Notes: generated by a model not told the origin, from the letters alone. A stretch of 64,000 nt of DNA from Gnetum montanum (GCA_015680685.1 MNCI01004871.1:597227-661226); one strand, 5' to 3'; positions 44,001-55,873 are shown, counted from the stretch's first letter. Program-made: numbers and translations.

Positions 44001-46781
44001 TATTAGGTTGGCAATCAACTGTAAAACCATGCCAAATCTAATGGATGAATTCCTTTTTAGATTTTGCAAACACTAGAGCATTTCCCTGATGTGATGCACA
44101 GTAGTCACAGCCTGGTTGATGTAGCTTTTCATTGAGGCAAATGACTAAAGAGAACTATGTAGCGGAGCCCATTTTGTTGGGACAAGGCTAGGATGATGAT
44201 AATGATGATGATAGATGTGAATGGTGAAAGAGAACTTACATAGCTGACCCTATTAGGACAAAGCTAGGATGAAGATTGAATTTGCACAACGAATAGTGAG
44301 GTGGCTCTAAAGAAAGAAACTTTCATGTAAAAATTGATGCATCAACATTTCTCATATCCATCAAAGTCAATTCTAAAAGAAGTGATCAAAATTTTTTAGT
44401 GCAGACTCGCTAATGAAAAGGAGTAATGTCAGAAGAGATGGCAACTTGGAAAAACAAATTCATTTTTATCTAATTGTTGAGCCAAACTTTGATGCTTTGA
44501 TAGGCAAAGCTGAAATCCTTTTGCTTAATGGTAGGTTTATGGTCTTTGTCACTTGATATTAATTCTTTACCATTGCTTTCTACTTAAGTTGGTTAAGAAG
44601 ATCTTGACATGACACTGGCAGTTGATCATCGTGTGGCAGTTCTTAGAAATATAAAATATATGCATTGAAGAGAGATAAGAGTAAAATTGCTAAGAGTCAA
44701 ATGGGGGGCTGATGGACCGTGAATATTTGATTGGTATTTCATAGATCTTTAGCAGAACAGCATTGTATGTCAGTGTAACCTATTGGAATCAAGCCCTTAA
44801 CCTGTACTTCACTGATAACTAATAGATAAATGCTTATGCTTTTTATAGAAACAGATGGATATATTTCTCTTGCATACAGATCACTTTGCAATGCAGCATG
44901 TGGTAATCTCTTATGAGTAATGTTCTTTTTTAACTTTTTTTTTTTTTTTGAATAAAATAACTGGCAGGTTGGAGAAATTATCTCTCGGTTTGAACGCAAA
45001 GGCTTTCTCTTGAAGGGCCTAAAGCTCTATCAATGTTCTAAAGAACTTGCTGAGGTTTTATTATTTTCCTTTATATGCCAACAAACTTTTTACTGAATGG
45101 TTTAGATGCCAAAGATATAGAAACAACGATAAATTAAATTTAGGGAAGCTTATTTTATGACATTTATTCATCAAGATTTAGAAATAAAAAATGTCCTTGT
45201 GCAGGAGCATTATGTAGAACTCAAAACCAAACCTTTCTTTGGGAAGTTAGTCAAGTACATAACTTCTGGTCCAGTGGTCTGCATGGTATGTAATTGGCAA
45301 ACTTGAAGCAATATGAATAGATGGTTTTGAGTTTATTTTAGTTTTATAGTCTTGAAATTGCAAACTGGTTGAAACCTGGAAAGGCATGGGAGGGTCCTGG
45401 AATTGTAGCTGCTGCACGCAAGCTAATTGGAGTTACTAATCCTCTTCAAGCAGAACCAGGCACAATTAGAGGTGATTTTGCAGTTCATGTTGGAAGGTAT
45501 GTGGCACCAAACTGCTGTTTTTGGATACTTGCAAAATTGGACTATCTGAAGCCTTGTGATTTCCAAGCTCACTTTTAAGTCCTGCTCTTTATTTAGCGGG
45601 ACTGAAGTTAAAATTTTTATTTTGTTTTTGACACATACAGGAATGTTGTTCATGGCAGTGATAGCAAACAAAGTGGAGATAGAGAAATAGGTTGGTATAC
45701 TGCCTATTTATTTTCTTCTTTTCGATTCAAAATGCTTCTACTTGCATTGGCTGAAACAGAACATTATTGTACGAAGAATCTTTACCCATTATTCCACGTC
45801 ATGGACCCTGTGCATACTTTACGCACATATTGAGTTCTTTACTTAAAAAAAAAAAGACATTTTGAAATATTCTATAGTTAAACTTTTTATACAAGTCAGA
45901 AAATATCACTGGGATAGCATGCTTTCGGTTTGTTGTTCATTTGTTGATTTAGTTACATTTTTGTTTCTGAAATCATTTGACCTATGATTTATGAGGTGAA
46001 TTGCTCTTTTGTTGATTTATTAGACATTATCCAGTTTCAATCAATTTTTTCCTTTATATTTCAGTATAACTTGCTGAGATTCGACTGCCTGTAGGATGCA
46101 AGTAAGAAGCCTTCTTAAAAAATGGCCTTACAATTCTGCAGGTCAAAATTCTCTAGTTAGCTCTAAAACTGGGATTAGAGAATAATTGAATTTTGGAGAA
46201 GATTGGTACACGGCCGGTTCAAACATTTTCATAAATTGTACCAACAGTTTTTATTAGCGAAACTCATATTTGAAATAACAACATTGTGCCTTACATAGCT
46301 TCAAGATTTTTACAAATTATGCCCAGAATTCTTTAACGCTTGGTATTTCATCTCTTAATTCTGGATTATTAATTGTTGTAGGAATGACTTTTGATCTTAC
46401 ATTTAAAACAGTGGAATTAGCACATAGGATTGAAGAAGTACGTTATCTTTAGGGGTTTTTTTCATGAAATTGAGAACCCTTTACGTACTAGGTATTCAGA
46501 TGCTTGATTAATCATTAGATTTTGGAGCAGTTGAAACTTGAATAACCGAGGATTTCATGCTATAAAAAATTACTGGAGGTTATAAGTGTTTGACTTCCTG
46601 CATGGTACTCATACATTAGCAGTCTTTAGTTCAAGATTTTGTAAAAAGAACAAGGTTGTGTGTCTTTGAATGAACATGAAACTAACAAGGGGTATCATTT
46701 TACGGTTTTGCAGACTTGTGGTTCAAGCAAGATGAGCTTTGTGAATGGACTCAAGAGATTGATCCTTGGCTGAAGGAGTAA
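38081..46781 (+). CDS. NDPK2: Chloroplast-type nucleoside diphosphate kinase (NDPK2-like), seven exons, 232 residues
   Basis: Transfers the gamma phosphate from ATP to NDPs via a phospho-histidine. Exons: 38081-38323, 38420-38476, 44968-45054, 45205-45285, 45384-45496, 45641-45690, 46714-46781. Lengths sum to 699 bp, all introns are GT/AG and the frame is kept. Exon 1 (81 codons, [12 protein letters not shown]...) is Ser/Thr/Arg-rich with few acidic residues, a typical transit peptide. Exon 2 begins [18 protein letters not shown]. Later motifs are [33 protein letters not shown] and NVVHGSDS (active His about residue 198), ending [30 protein letters not shown] and LWFK..ELC.W favour the plastid NDPK2 branch. 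Length matches plant NDPK2. Intron 2 is about 6.5 kb. Confidence 0.92.
41560..41730 (+). repeat. tRNA-derived SINE-like segment
   Basis: GAGTGGTGTAGTG at 41571-41583 resembles a polymerase III A box and ACGTTCAAGGTTGG at 41632-41645 a B box, about 50 bp apart as in tRNA-type promoters. Ends are not defined. Confidence 0.4.
41745..42004 (+). repeat. Decayed LTR end followed by a tRNA-Met primer site
   Basis: GGCTGACA followed by TGGTATTAGAGC (41993-42004), one base from the common TGGTATCAGAGC. A TATA-like ACTTATAAAGAG lies near 41839 and the LTR may start TGTTGACC near 41749. No coding remains are identified downstream. Confidence 0.4.
42155..42350. repeat. Imperfect short tandem repeat (ACACACAACAATGTGTGAAGG type)
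   Basis: About six divergent copies of a 25-30 bp unit containing the inverted pair CACACAA/ATGTGTG. The minus-strand frames here arise from it and are not genes. Confidence 0.5.
43525..43625 (-). repeat. tRNA-derived SINE-like segment, minus strand
   Basis: The minus strand reads TTAGCTTAGTGGTATGAG (A box, plus positions 43590-43607) and GTTCAATTCC (B box, plus 43553-43562), about 35 bp apart. Confidence 0.45.
44095..44280 (+). repeat. Au-SINE-like 3' modules, two in tandem
   Basis: AGCCCATTTTGTTGGGACAA plus GGCTAGGATGATGATAATG (about 44165-44212) is followed by a second decayed copy GACCCTATTAGGACAAAGCT then AGGATGAAG (about 44246-44274). The phrase resembles the conserved 3' part of plant Au SINEs, but ends in GATGAT units rather than TTG units. 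A third copy, inverted, is at 47240-47325. Confidence 0.45.
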
Positions 46782-47239
46782 TAACCTTTACGTTATGTTG
46801 AACAGTTTCCTCCTCCAAAGATGTAATCTTTCTGAAACATAAGCTGCACACATTTTGTTCTGAGCATTTTTGAACGGCATTGAGAGACAAATTACATTAA
46901 GTTCAAAAGATTGGATTTTATAACTTCATTTTTGTCAGAGGTTTCAGGGCCAACATTCATAATTTAAATAATTTCAGTTGTACAGCTGGTGCTAGTGAAA
47001 CTTGAACTTGACTAGCTTTCAACTTCTTCACAAATTCCTTTCAGATAATATGTTGCATATTATTCCTGAATAGCAAAAATAAGCATCATTTTGGCCTGGA
47101 TTGTAAATGAAAATTGCAGAACATGAAAAAGCAGTTCTTACATGTTTTAGGTCAACCAGTCGACTAACCATTATTTATATACAAGAATCACAAAACGAAC
47201 TTGAAAACATCCAAGCTTTCGACTCTCATCATTACAGTG
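46782..47239 (+). other. 3' flank of NDPK2
   Basis: The expected 3' untranslated region. Weak AATAAA-like elements (TTAAATAATTT near 46963) but no clear poly(A) site. Confidence 0.35.
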
Positions 47240-47325
47240 ATACATTATCATCATCATCCTAGCCTTGTCCCAACAAAATGGGGTTGGCTACATGAGTTCT
47301 TTTCACCATTCACTTCTATGAAAAG
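47240..47325 (-). repeat. Au-SINE-like 3' module, minus strand
   Basis: The minus strand reads GTGAATGGTGAAAAGAACTC, then CCAACCCCATTTTGTTGGGA and CAAGGCTAGGATGATGATG. Same module as at 44165-44280. Confidence 0.5.
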
Positions 47326-47734
47326 CATGGAGCATTAAGTTACAAGTTTTTATTATAAGTTCAGTTCTGCATTTGTGATAGTTTGATAGTGACTAAATGT
47401 TTTGGCTGAGATGCTAGAGTACTATAAATAAGGCATTAAGGAAGGATAATGGTGGATTTGTATTTGAAAGCTTAAGCTAAACTACATCATGATATGTTTG
47501 AGCTATGAATTTGAAATTGTGGTTTCATCTGCGTTACTAGAGAACATCTACCTTTTGAAAATGCTTCAATACAATGAACCAACTTAACTAATTTAACATT
47601 TAATATTTGGTGTGGACATGGACCTGAACCATGTCATATGATGTGAAGGAATGTACGTATGTTGTTTATGTGTTCTAGGTTTAGATTTTTAATTTTTAAT
47701 TTTTTTTTGGCATATTGTGTCCTTAGCATGAGTC
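47326..47734. other. AT-rich DNA, nothing recognised
   Basis: No gene or repeat seen. Confidence 0.4.
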
Positions 47735-50010
47735 CTGGTTGGGTTACAGTGAGTTTTTGAGCTATCTATGAATGGAAGCATGAGTCACAATTCAGTTGCA
47801 GTGACTGCAAGTGTAGAATTGGTTATGCTACTTATGATGCAAAATAATGACCATCATGAGTCCAGTGTGAGTTGCAGTAGCTACCATGAGGCAACGATGA
47901 GCCATTGTGAAGATTGCAACTTAGAATCATAGTTTCGGAAAGCTTGCTAGTACAACCACGAGTGTCACTATGAATTGTGTTCAGGTCATAGCTGCTCATA
48001 AATTATATTTCTAAATTAGGACAGTTGTGTGGAATTTAATATAAATAGGCGCATACTAGGATGTAAGAGGATTTTTAGCCTCATTTGCATCTTAGAGTGA
48101 TTGTATGACTTTGAGAAAAGGAAGGGTCAGAAACAAATTCCAAAGCAGAATAAATTTTTTATCGTATGACTACTGTTATTGGTTTCTTGCTTGAATTGTT
48201 CTCTAGCTTCAGTTTTAAGTTGAATGGAAGGTATAGTTAGGAGGGGTTGCGGTGTTCATAACATCTTTGAGCTGCACTAGCTCAAGTATTAGAGCCTAAA
48301 ATTTTGAAGTTTTTGAAGATTTGCTTGATTTTTATGTTGAATTTCTGTAGATCTCAAAGTCAAAATGCTTAAGCCTTAAAAGATTGAAGGTTTGGATAAC
48401 TATTCATGTGATGTCTTCTCCCTTACACCAACCTTGTATTAATTTTTTCGAAGCTTAAGGATTCTTTGAAGAATTCCAGACATTTTTTTTTTAACTAACT
48501 TTGTAAGGATGTTTTATGATTCAGTTGCGGTCATTGCAACTGTGCCACTGGTTGTGATATTTTAGATTCAAATAATTTATATCTTAAGCCCAACATGAGC
48601 TACAGAGATATTTACATGAGTTGTGGTATCTTTTACACAACAAAGATGTTTACACTGGTCCTCGAATTGCTATATACTTTTTAATGGTCTTACCACTACC
48701 CAGGTGGCTTGGACAGTGGTGGAACAATTAAAATTTACATTGCAATTTGACCAAATCAGATAAGTACATGATTAATAAACAAATTCACATTCATGGATGC
48801 TGGATTTTATAGCTAGATAACTCTTAAAAGAAAACAGTGAAAATGAGTTCAATTGTCAGAAACAATTTTGGTTTTCTTTTATTTTTCTAGTGTTCTTCAT
48901 TTCAATTTCTTTCAGTGATGCTTTTTTATGTCATCTACTGATTTTTCTTTCCTATTTTTTTTCTAACCTGGAATGTTCTTTTCCTTTTTTTTTTCTAATT
49001 TAAAATATTTTTTTTCTTTCTGAATTCTCTTTCTTTGAACTCAACAATGATGGTGGTTCTTTCCTGTTTTTCATTTTAATTCTTTTCACTAATGCTTAGG
49101 TTAAGCGATGCATTTGCTAAAAGATGTGACAGAGATGAGTTTTGCCATTTGCTGATTCTTCTTTCCCTTTTTAATTCTAATTTAAACTATTGTCCTTCAT
49201 TCTGATTTTTTTTCTTAACAACAACGATGGTTATTAATTGTTTTTGGTTTCAGTTGTTTTTCAACAATGCTTCTGTTAAGCTATGCATTTCCTGAAAGGC
49301 ATGACGGAAATGAAATCTTTGGTTTGCAACAATTGGAAAGAGTATTTTCCCTTTGGTTCCAATGGGTTTTTTAAAAAAATTTTAAACAGTTTTTTTCTCC
49401 CACATGGTTCCAGCAACACTTTATTTTTTGTGATAGGGAGCATAAGAACAAATACAAGTATTAATTAAAAGAAGAGACTTGGTATCGACAACTCTATGAA
49501 AAAACCATAAGTCAATACAAAGATTGCAATCTAGAATCATAGTCTCTGAAAGTTTAGTGGTAAAACCATGAGTGTCATTGCAGGCTGTGTCTAGGTTATA
49601 GTTACACTATGAATAAACATATAGCTTTATGTAAAAGGATTTTGAGAAATTGAAGTTATTTTTCAAGCCTTTATTTGGATGTTTCCTGCGTCTATTTTTC
49701 TGTAACTTTAGTTTTAAGTTAAATTGAAGGTATATTTAGAAAGAGGAATATTTTGGTGTTATTACACTTTTCAGCTTTACTAGCCCAAATATCATGTCTA
49801 AACACTTGAAGTTTTTGAAAATTTACTTCTTATGTTGAAGTTTTTTTAGATCTTAAGGTCAAAATGCTTAAAGCTTTGAAAGTTGGAGGATTATTTTTCT
49901 GGTGTCACCTCTTCTTCATTACAACCCTTTTTTAATTTTCTTAAAGCTCAAGAATTCTCCTCAGAATTTTAGACTTTTTCTTTCACATTTTCAAACTATT
50001 AGAGAGGATT
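47735..50010. repeat. Degenerate direct repeat pair (about 47910-48480 and 49515-50000) with internal ~200 bp repeats
   Basis: AGATTGCAACTTAGAATCAT at 47922 recurs as AGATTGCAATCTAGAATCAT at 49520, and TTTTAAGTTGAATGGAAGG near 48215 as TTTTAAGTTAAATTGAAGG near 49712, in the same order. The first copy has TATAAATAGG near 48040. They may be LTRs of an old element. Between them a block with TTAAGC(G/T)ATGCATTT and (C/T)AATGCTT recurs near 49100 and 49265. No coding content recognised. Confidence 0.4.
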
Positions 50011-50948
50011 CAGGTAATATTTCAAGAATTGCTTAAGATATAGAGAGCTTTGATTAAAAACTTCATCTTTGAGTGAGATTTCATTTCTTTTAAGGCATTT
50101 TCTTCATCATTTAATTTCTTTGGATCAAAAAGACTTTTCTTTTGTCTTGAAAGGATTGGAATTTTACTGGATCGCCCTTTTAATTTTCTTGTGCATAAAA
50201 GGACTCATTTGGCTCAAATCTTGGGTTTTTAGAAGTGAAAAATATGTGTTTTTGTTATTTTAAGGTTCCTTGTAGATCAAAGAAATGGTTGGTGGAAAAG
50301 AGTTGATATTGCTTGATCTCTATAAGAAAGTTGAAAGGAATTTTCAAGTACTGCAAAGTATTCCTAAAGCTTTTATAGATCATTTAAAGATTTTCTTGCC
50401 TATCAAGGAAAAAGAGGAAGTGATATTTTTAAAAAAATAAGTAAAAGAATATATTAATAAAATACTATTTGAAGTACAATGAGATTACTCTTGGGATTTT
50501 AATTATCAATTAACCAAGATGAGAGTATCAAATTCTCAAAGATAAAATAATCATACCAAGGTATCAATCTAATTCTAGCCTTAGAAAATAACAATTACAA
50601 TTGTGTAAGGTTGAAAGACTTTGGTAATCAAGTTTCATTTTATATCACATTCTGTTTCCAATTTTTCACCACTAGCAACCATAATCTATCTATATTGATT
50701 TCTATCATTTGAAAAATCCTTCAGTTTTTTTTTCCTTTAAAGGACTTTAGATTTTATTAACTTGTCAATTGTTGAGCTTCATGCATGACTCAATTTTTTT
50801 TCCACTAACTTGTATCATGCCTTCAAGCTTAGTTTCAACATATGACACTTTTTGATGGGCTTCAACATCTTCAAGTTCAAAATACTTCTTATTCAACACC
50901 ATCAACCATGAGAAAAAAGATTTAGTTCCTTCCATCCTATTGAAAGAC
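50011..50948. other. AT-rich DNA, nothing recognised
   Basis: Only short frames (a 64-codon one at 50069) without family resemblance. Confidence 0.4.
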
Positions 50949-51350
50949 TTAATTTACATGAGGAAGTCTAGAAACATGGCTAAATGTTTTTGCAAGAGTA
51001 ATCTTACTCTCTTCACTTGAGTTCTTATGAGGTCTTAAAGTACATCCATGGTTTCCTTTCCTTGGAATTTTGAATTCATGAGATCTTGACTCAAGATTTG
51101 GAGCACAAAGGATCTCAACTTTTTCCTTATTCTCTCCAAAGTCTTCATCCTTAAAAGGAATATCCTCTTTAGGGTTTGGCATGAATAGTTGAATTACTAA
51201 AGAAGCTCTTGGTGAAGAAGCCCGTGAGTTGACATCTTGTCTATATATGTCCTTGGTAATGGAGGCTAATCTTTGTCCTCGAGCATTCCTCATGTCTTCC
51301 ATGTCCTTAGCTAAAGCTTGAATTATCTTATTTTTTGGTGTCATGATCAA
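50949..51350 (-). CDS. Unrecognised minus-strand ORF, 133 codons
   Basis: MIMTPKNKIIQALAKDMEDM... to SHVSRLPHVN. Hydrophilic and lysine/glutamate-rich with a helical N-terminal part. No family recognised. It lies in repetitive DNA, so a transposon remnant is the likeliest origin. Upstream (minus) DNA has no promoter that I can identify. Confidence 0.3.
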   Translation of the reverse strand: MIMTPKNKIIQALAKDMEDMRNARGQRLASITKDIYRQDVNSRASSPRASLVIQLFMPNPKEDIPFKDEDFGENKEKVEILCAPNLESRSHEFKIPRKGNHGCTLRPHKNSSEESKITLAKTFSHVSRLPHVN

Positions 51351-52636
51351 AGTGACCTAAAAGTAAAATACACAAATACCCATAAAGAAAATTTAAAAGA
51401 TTAAGAGTACCCACAAATAATATTGGAGTAATAATTTCCTATACCCCATTAATTAATCATTCAAAAGAATCCAAAGGAGTTCTCAGACCCCTAATTGAGT
51501 AATGAATTAACAACCATATGAGATTGCAAACCAAGAGATGGTGAAGAAGAGTCATCCCTTGTATTGTAATGATGAGAATTCTTCCTCTTGAGTTGAATTG
51601 TCTTCAATCCTTATGTTCTAATACTAAGATGATGAGAAGCTCCCTTAGATTCCACAATCGAAGCTTACTAAAATGCCAAAATACTAATAATCTCTTACAA
51701 GTGGAACAAGGAAAAAAAAAGATCTTTATTCTTTTTAAGTAAAGATAATATAAATGCAAATGGAAACATAAAAACCAAGGATAAAAAGTAACTCAACAAT
51801 CCTCAAATCATACACTCACAAGGATCACAAAACCATCAAGGAGATGACTCACACACTCTCTCATTCAATTGTTCATAGAGAGTTTACAATTTATGCCCAA
51901 GGCATAGAACTCAATACTGAAATCATGGCGCTAACAAATGAAATCTCTCTCGATCTTATATAGACTTATATGTGATTGTTGATCTTCCCATGTAGTGGTT
52001 CCTCTTCTAAAAAGTGATTTTTATCTAACTGTGAAGAGCTGTGACTTGCACCCTTTCACAGTTAGTCTTGATTATGACCTACTATGACTCCTACCAACCT
52101 GCAATCCTCTAAAACTATGACTAGTTACAACCTTTAGGAGCTCAGATTGTGAGTTAAGGTAGAAACCAAAAATAATGATTAGAATAGCTATGAAAGGTTG
52201 TGACTTGCATGAGCTCATAGTGAGTGGTTGCAACCTTCTGTGGTTCACATGAACCCACACTATGTATTCCAAGGCCAACACATTATTTTTCCTCACTATT
52301 TATTCTAACTGTGACCAACTATAACTCACAATAGGCTCACAATCTATGTTAAAGCTAGTTGTAGTTGGTTGCAACTTGTAATAGCCTATAGTTGCATATC
52401 CAAACTTAGAAAATATATGAAAACATATCCAAAAGATTTCAAACTCACACAACACATTCCTAATAACTCTTAAAAAACATTGAGAATGACAAACACAACA
52501 AGAAGACACAGTGATGACCATATCATAATCACATTAGCATAGCTACATTAGCCTCATCATGCGAGCCTAGTTAGGCCAAATATAATTATGTCAACTTGGT
52601 TAGGTGAGCTTGATCACGCCAATATAGTTACACTAA
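51351..52636. other. Decayed repeat DNA with recurring TGTGACTTGCA / GGTTGCAACC words
   Basis: Between 51990 and 52400 words such as GTGACTTGCA, GGTTGCAACC and AACTCACAAT recur at irregular spacing. Related words (GAGTTGCAGT) occur at 47735-47900. No gene recognised. Confidence 0.35.
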
Positions 52637-53468
52637 TGATAAATCAAGTTTTTTTATTCAACTATGATATCATAGTCCAATATACGATGTCATAGATGTG
52701 ATGTAGTGGGCTATGGTCATATTTATAAATACAAGCCCACCATTATGTCAAATCTAATTTTTTGTTAACCCTTAGCGAAACTCTTGTAATTTGTTTTTGT
52801 AGACTTAGTGATCATTGTGAATGCCTGCAATGTGGTGAGTAATAATTGTATGCCATCTTTATTTGAGTGAATTGTATGTAGATGCATTCCATGGCTAAAA
52901 ATAAAGATCGGGATTTTTTCTCATCATTGCAACATTTCACTTAGATTAGATTTAATTTTCTTATATAATTTACATTCCTATGTCATTTACTTTTCAATGT
53001 ATGTTAGCATACTTGATAGAATAAGTATGATCAGTTTCAAATGCATAAATATAGTTTTTTGATTACCTAGTAGTGACTAACCTTGATTCACTCAATAGCT
53101 AGTCACTTGGTAATCCCAGTAATACTCATATTAGCCCAAAGCATGTTTGGCATGTCAAGAATGGATACTTATTGCTGATAGGCTAGAATAACTTTGTGTT
53201 TATGTTGTTCTTAGCTAAGAGAATTTATACACTTCACTATGTCTTACCTTAGTACTTTTAGAGCCATATAATATCAGTTGACCATATACCTTACTTAGAG
53301 TTAAACCATACATTTTGAACCTCGTTAACTTTGGTGAGAAGATAATGATCATGAACTTATCATCAACTTGCAAGTATACTTACATTGTCCCATCCACAAA
53401 TTATGATCTAATCGTACATGTGCAATTGTGACTTGTATGATTGAGTGTGGGAAACTCCTTGTTCATCA
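52637..53468 (+). repeat. 5' LTR of element 3 (832 bp, old)
   Basis: Starts TGATAAATCAA, as the element 4 LTR (TGATAAAATCAA), and ends TTCATCA. Decayed palindromes (TGATATCATA, ACGATGTCAT), TTTATAAATACAAG near 52727, ATCTTTATT/AATAAAGAT at 52856-52908, and the CTTGGTAATCCCAGTAAT unit near 53106. Confidence 0.75.
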
Positions 53469-53469
53469 T

Positions 53470-53487
53470 TGGTGTTGTTGCCAGAGA
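53470..53487 (+). other. Decayed tRNA-Asp primer binding site
   Basis: TGGTGTTGTTGCCAGAGA differs from the element 1 site at five positions, all C to T or G to A. Confidence 0.7.
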
Positions 53488-53689
53488 TGCTGTCAATGTT
53501 TACTCGTTAGTTGATTTTACCAGAGTTCATTGTATCAAGTATTTTTAAGTTTACTTTTCAACAGTAATAATTTCTAAAAACACACACTTGAGCATTAATT
53601 GATTCAAAATAGCTTCTACACACAAAGTGAAATCTCCACCCACTCTTAACCCTACTAAAAATAATGATAAAAATTATAATAAGAAATAC

Positions 53690-54962
53690 TGAAATGGACC
53701 AATTCTAACCTAAATATCATATGCTCATGTTGATCCATATTATTTTGATATTACATTCATTTTTTACCAGGATGAACAATTTAGATAGAGAGACTTACAA
53801 GGCAATATTGTCCTACTGCCAAATCATTCAATGTCATCTATGCTTTAAGGAACTTTACTTAGATCAAGTCTTGGCCATTTACAGGAAGGATACCAAGTTA
53901 TAAAAAAATATGACAAGGTTGTACCAGCCAATAGAGGCTCAAGCAAGGAGATATGTTGTCATGAAAGCAAGATATGAATAAGAGAAAGGCAAAAAGGCAC
54001 CTTAGACAATTATACTTTCCAAGAGAAAAGATACACGATATCAAGTTGAGAAGTCTCATCATCATCATAAATCTAACTCTCGATCACCTGCTTCATACAT
54101 TGAAGATCCTATATAGTTATAATTACGTTTTGCTCTTGAAGAAACTCATGGAAGGGATGAGGTAGACTCCAAAGTTAGGAGGGATCCAAGACCTAGGATC
54201 TCTTGCAGATCTAGAAGAGATGAATCAAGGAGTCATAGAAGGAGAGTCAATCGACATCGCTCTCCAAGTTCTTCATCCTCTTCATCACACTCATCAACAA
54301 ATTTTGACAAGAAGGGACAAAGACAAAAAGATCATAACAAGGAGAGAAGAAGGGATCATGAAAAACGTGTAGGTAGAAGAAGGCACCTTGATGAAGAAGA
54401 AAGGGTAAGAGAATCGAGACATAGAAGAAGAGAGTATTATGAGCATTAGAGGGATCATTACTACAATAGAGACTATGAACCTAAAGACTATGAAGAACGA
54501 CTATTGGCCATAAGAAGCATGATTAACATAAGGCAAGTAGTGTACATTCCAACTAGGCATCTAAAGGATAGCTACATCAAGTGTTAACATGAATAACATT
54601 CCAAAGTTTGAAGGACAATACAATGCAGATCCATAGCACCACCTTCAAGCATTTCATAATGCATGTGGCCTTCATAACATAGAAAATGACTGGAAAAATT
54701 TAAAGTTATTTCCTAGAACACTTATTAAAGAGGTACAGATTTGGTATAGGTTCTTAAAACCAAAATCAATTAAAGGATGAAGTACCATGCTGAAATTATT
54801 CAATGATAAGTACCAAACATATTCATGAGTATCAAACTTGTGAAAACATATCCAAGGATGGAAACAAAGAACACATGGATTCCTTGATGTAGCAATGGGC
54901 AAGTATTATTCCCTTTTACACTGATGTCCAAGCCACGAATTTTCTCAAAGGAAATAGCTAAG
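53690..54962 (+). pseudogene. gag: gag of element 3 with serine/arginine-rich N-terminal region
   Basis: YAHVDPYYFDITFIFYQDEQ near 53720 matches the element 2 Gag N-terminus. Then comes an SR-like stretch at 54180-54450: SRRDESRSHRRRVNRHRSPS, SSSSSSSHSSTNFDKKG, KERRRDHEKRVGRRRHLDEE. The Gag core follows from 54590: NNIPKFEGQYNADP, NDWKNLKLFPRTLIKEVQIW, MLKLFNDKYQTYS. Stops break it throughout. It ends at 54962, where element 4 begins. Confidence 0.7.
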
Positions 54963-55854
54963 TGATGAGCATTTGGGTGTTCCAACACTTCACCATACAA
55001 GCCACAAGTATTCACATGCAACTTGATTGTAATTCGTGGATGTCCAATGTAAATTCACTAGTAGTTGAGGTTCAGTTCATGATCACTATCTTTTCACTTT
55101 GAGTTAGTGAAGTTTAAGCTGTATGGTTTAACTCTTGGTGAGGCATATGATAAGTTGATGTTGTATGGCTTGAATCATCCTAAATGCAAACATAATGAAT
55201 ATTGGAATGAAGTCTAAATCTAAGTGTAACAAAAATGTAAACTAATACTAGCCTATAGTGTAAGTATTTGCTCCTAGGTTGTTGTATACTTTAAGGGCTC
55301 ATATAATTGTCATTGGGATTACCAAGTGAATCTGCTACTGAGCAAATCAAGTGAACTCACTATTGGGTTATCAAATGATTATACTACACACTAAAAACCA
55401 TTCGTACTTATATCACCCTACTAAAGACATAGGAAAAAGTACTTGGAAATTGTAAATAAATTAAGTAAAGTAAGCATATTGAAAGGTAAAATTAAAGTAA
55501 AAATGAACTAAGTAAAAGTAAAGTAAACTAAGTAGAATGCTACAATGGTAGAAAACAATCTTAATCTTTATTTCCGATCTTGAATTGTGACTAGGAACAA
55601 TTTACTTGAACAAAGATTCCGTACAACTATTTAACACCACATTGTGGGCATTCACTATATTGCTAAGTGTAAATCATGAAAATAAACTACAAGAAATTGG
55701 CTAAGTGTTGGTGAAAAGTTGTTCTTTTGACACGATGGTGGGTTGGTATTTATAGCGGAGACCAAGACCTACTACATCGTATTTATGATGACATAAGTAG
55801 GGCTACGATATTGTAGATATGATATCGCATCCATTAACATTATTGATTTTATCA
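54963..55854 (-). repeat. 3' LTR of element 4 (892 bp, old)
   Basis: The plus strand reads TGATGAGCATTTGGGTGTTC at the left end (minus CTCATCA) and GATTTTATCA at the right (minus TGATAAAATC). It includes ATCTTTATT/AACAAAGATTC at 55562-55618, a TATTTATAGC TATA box near 55750 and GATATCGCATCC remnants near 55821. Confidence 0.75.
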
Positions 55855-55873
55855 TACTACCACGACTGAATGG
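55855..55873 (-). other. Polypurine tract of element 4
   Basis: The minus strand reads CCATTCAGTCGTGGTAGTA before TGATAAAATC. It is preceded by AACTCGAGGATGAG, as in element 1. Confidence 0.7.

Larger units (their letters stand above)
38477..44967 (+). other. Intron 2 of NDPK2 (6,491 bp)
   Basis: Donor TTG/GTGAGC, acceptor CTGGCAG/GTT. Contains two tRNA-derived SINE-like segments, an LTR end with a primer site, a short tandem repeat and Au-SINE-like modules, listed separately. The remainder is unassigned AT-rich DNA; 38520-41560 shows nothing recognisable. Confidence 0.85.
52637..54962 (+). mobile_element. Element 3: 5' LTR, primer site and gag of a TGATGAG-family element, interrupted by element 4
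   Basis: LTR 52637-53468, then a decayed tRNA-Asp primer site and gag. The gag is cut inside the CPSHEFSQRK block by the LTR of element 4 at 54963. The rest of element 3 would lie right of the window if element 4 is complete. Confidence 0.75.
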
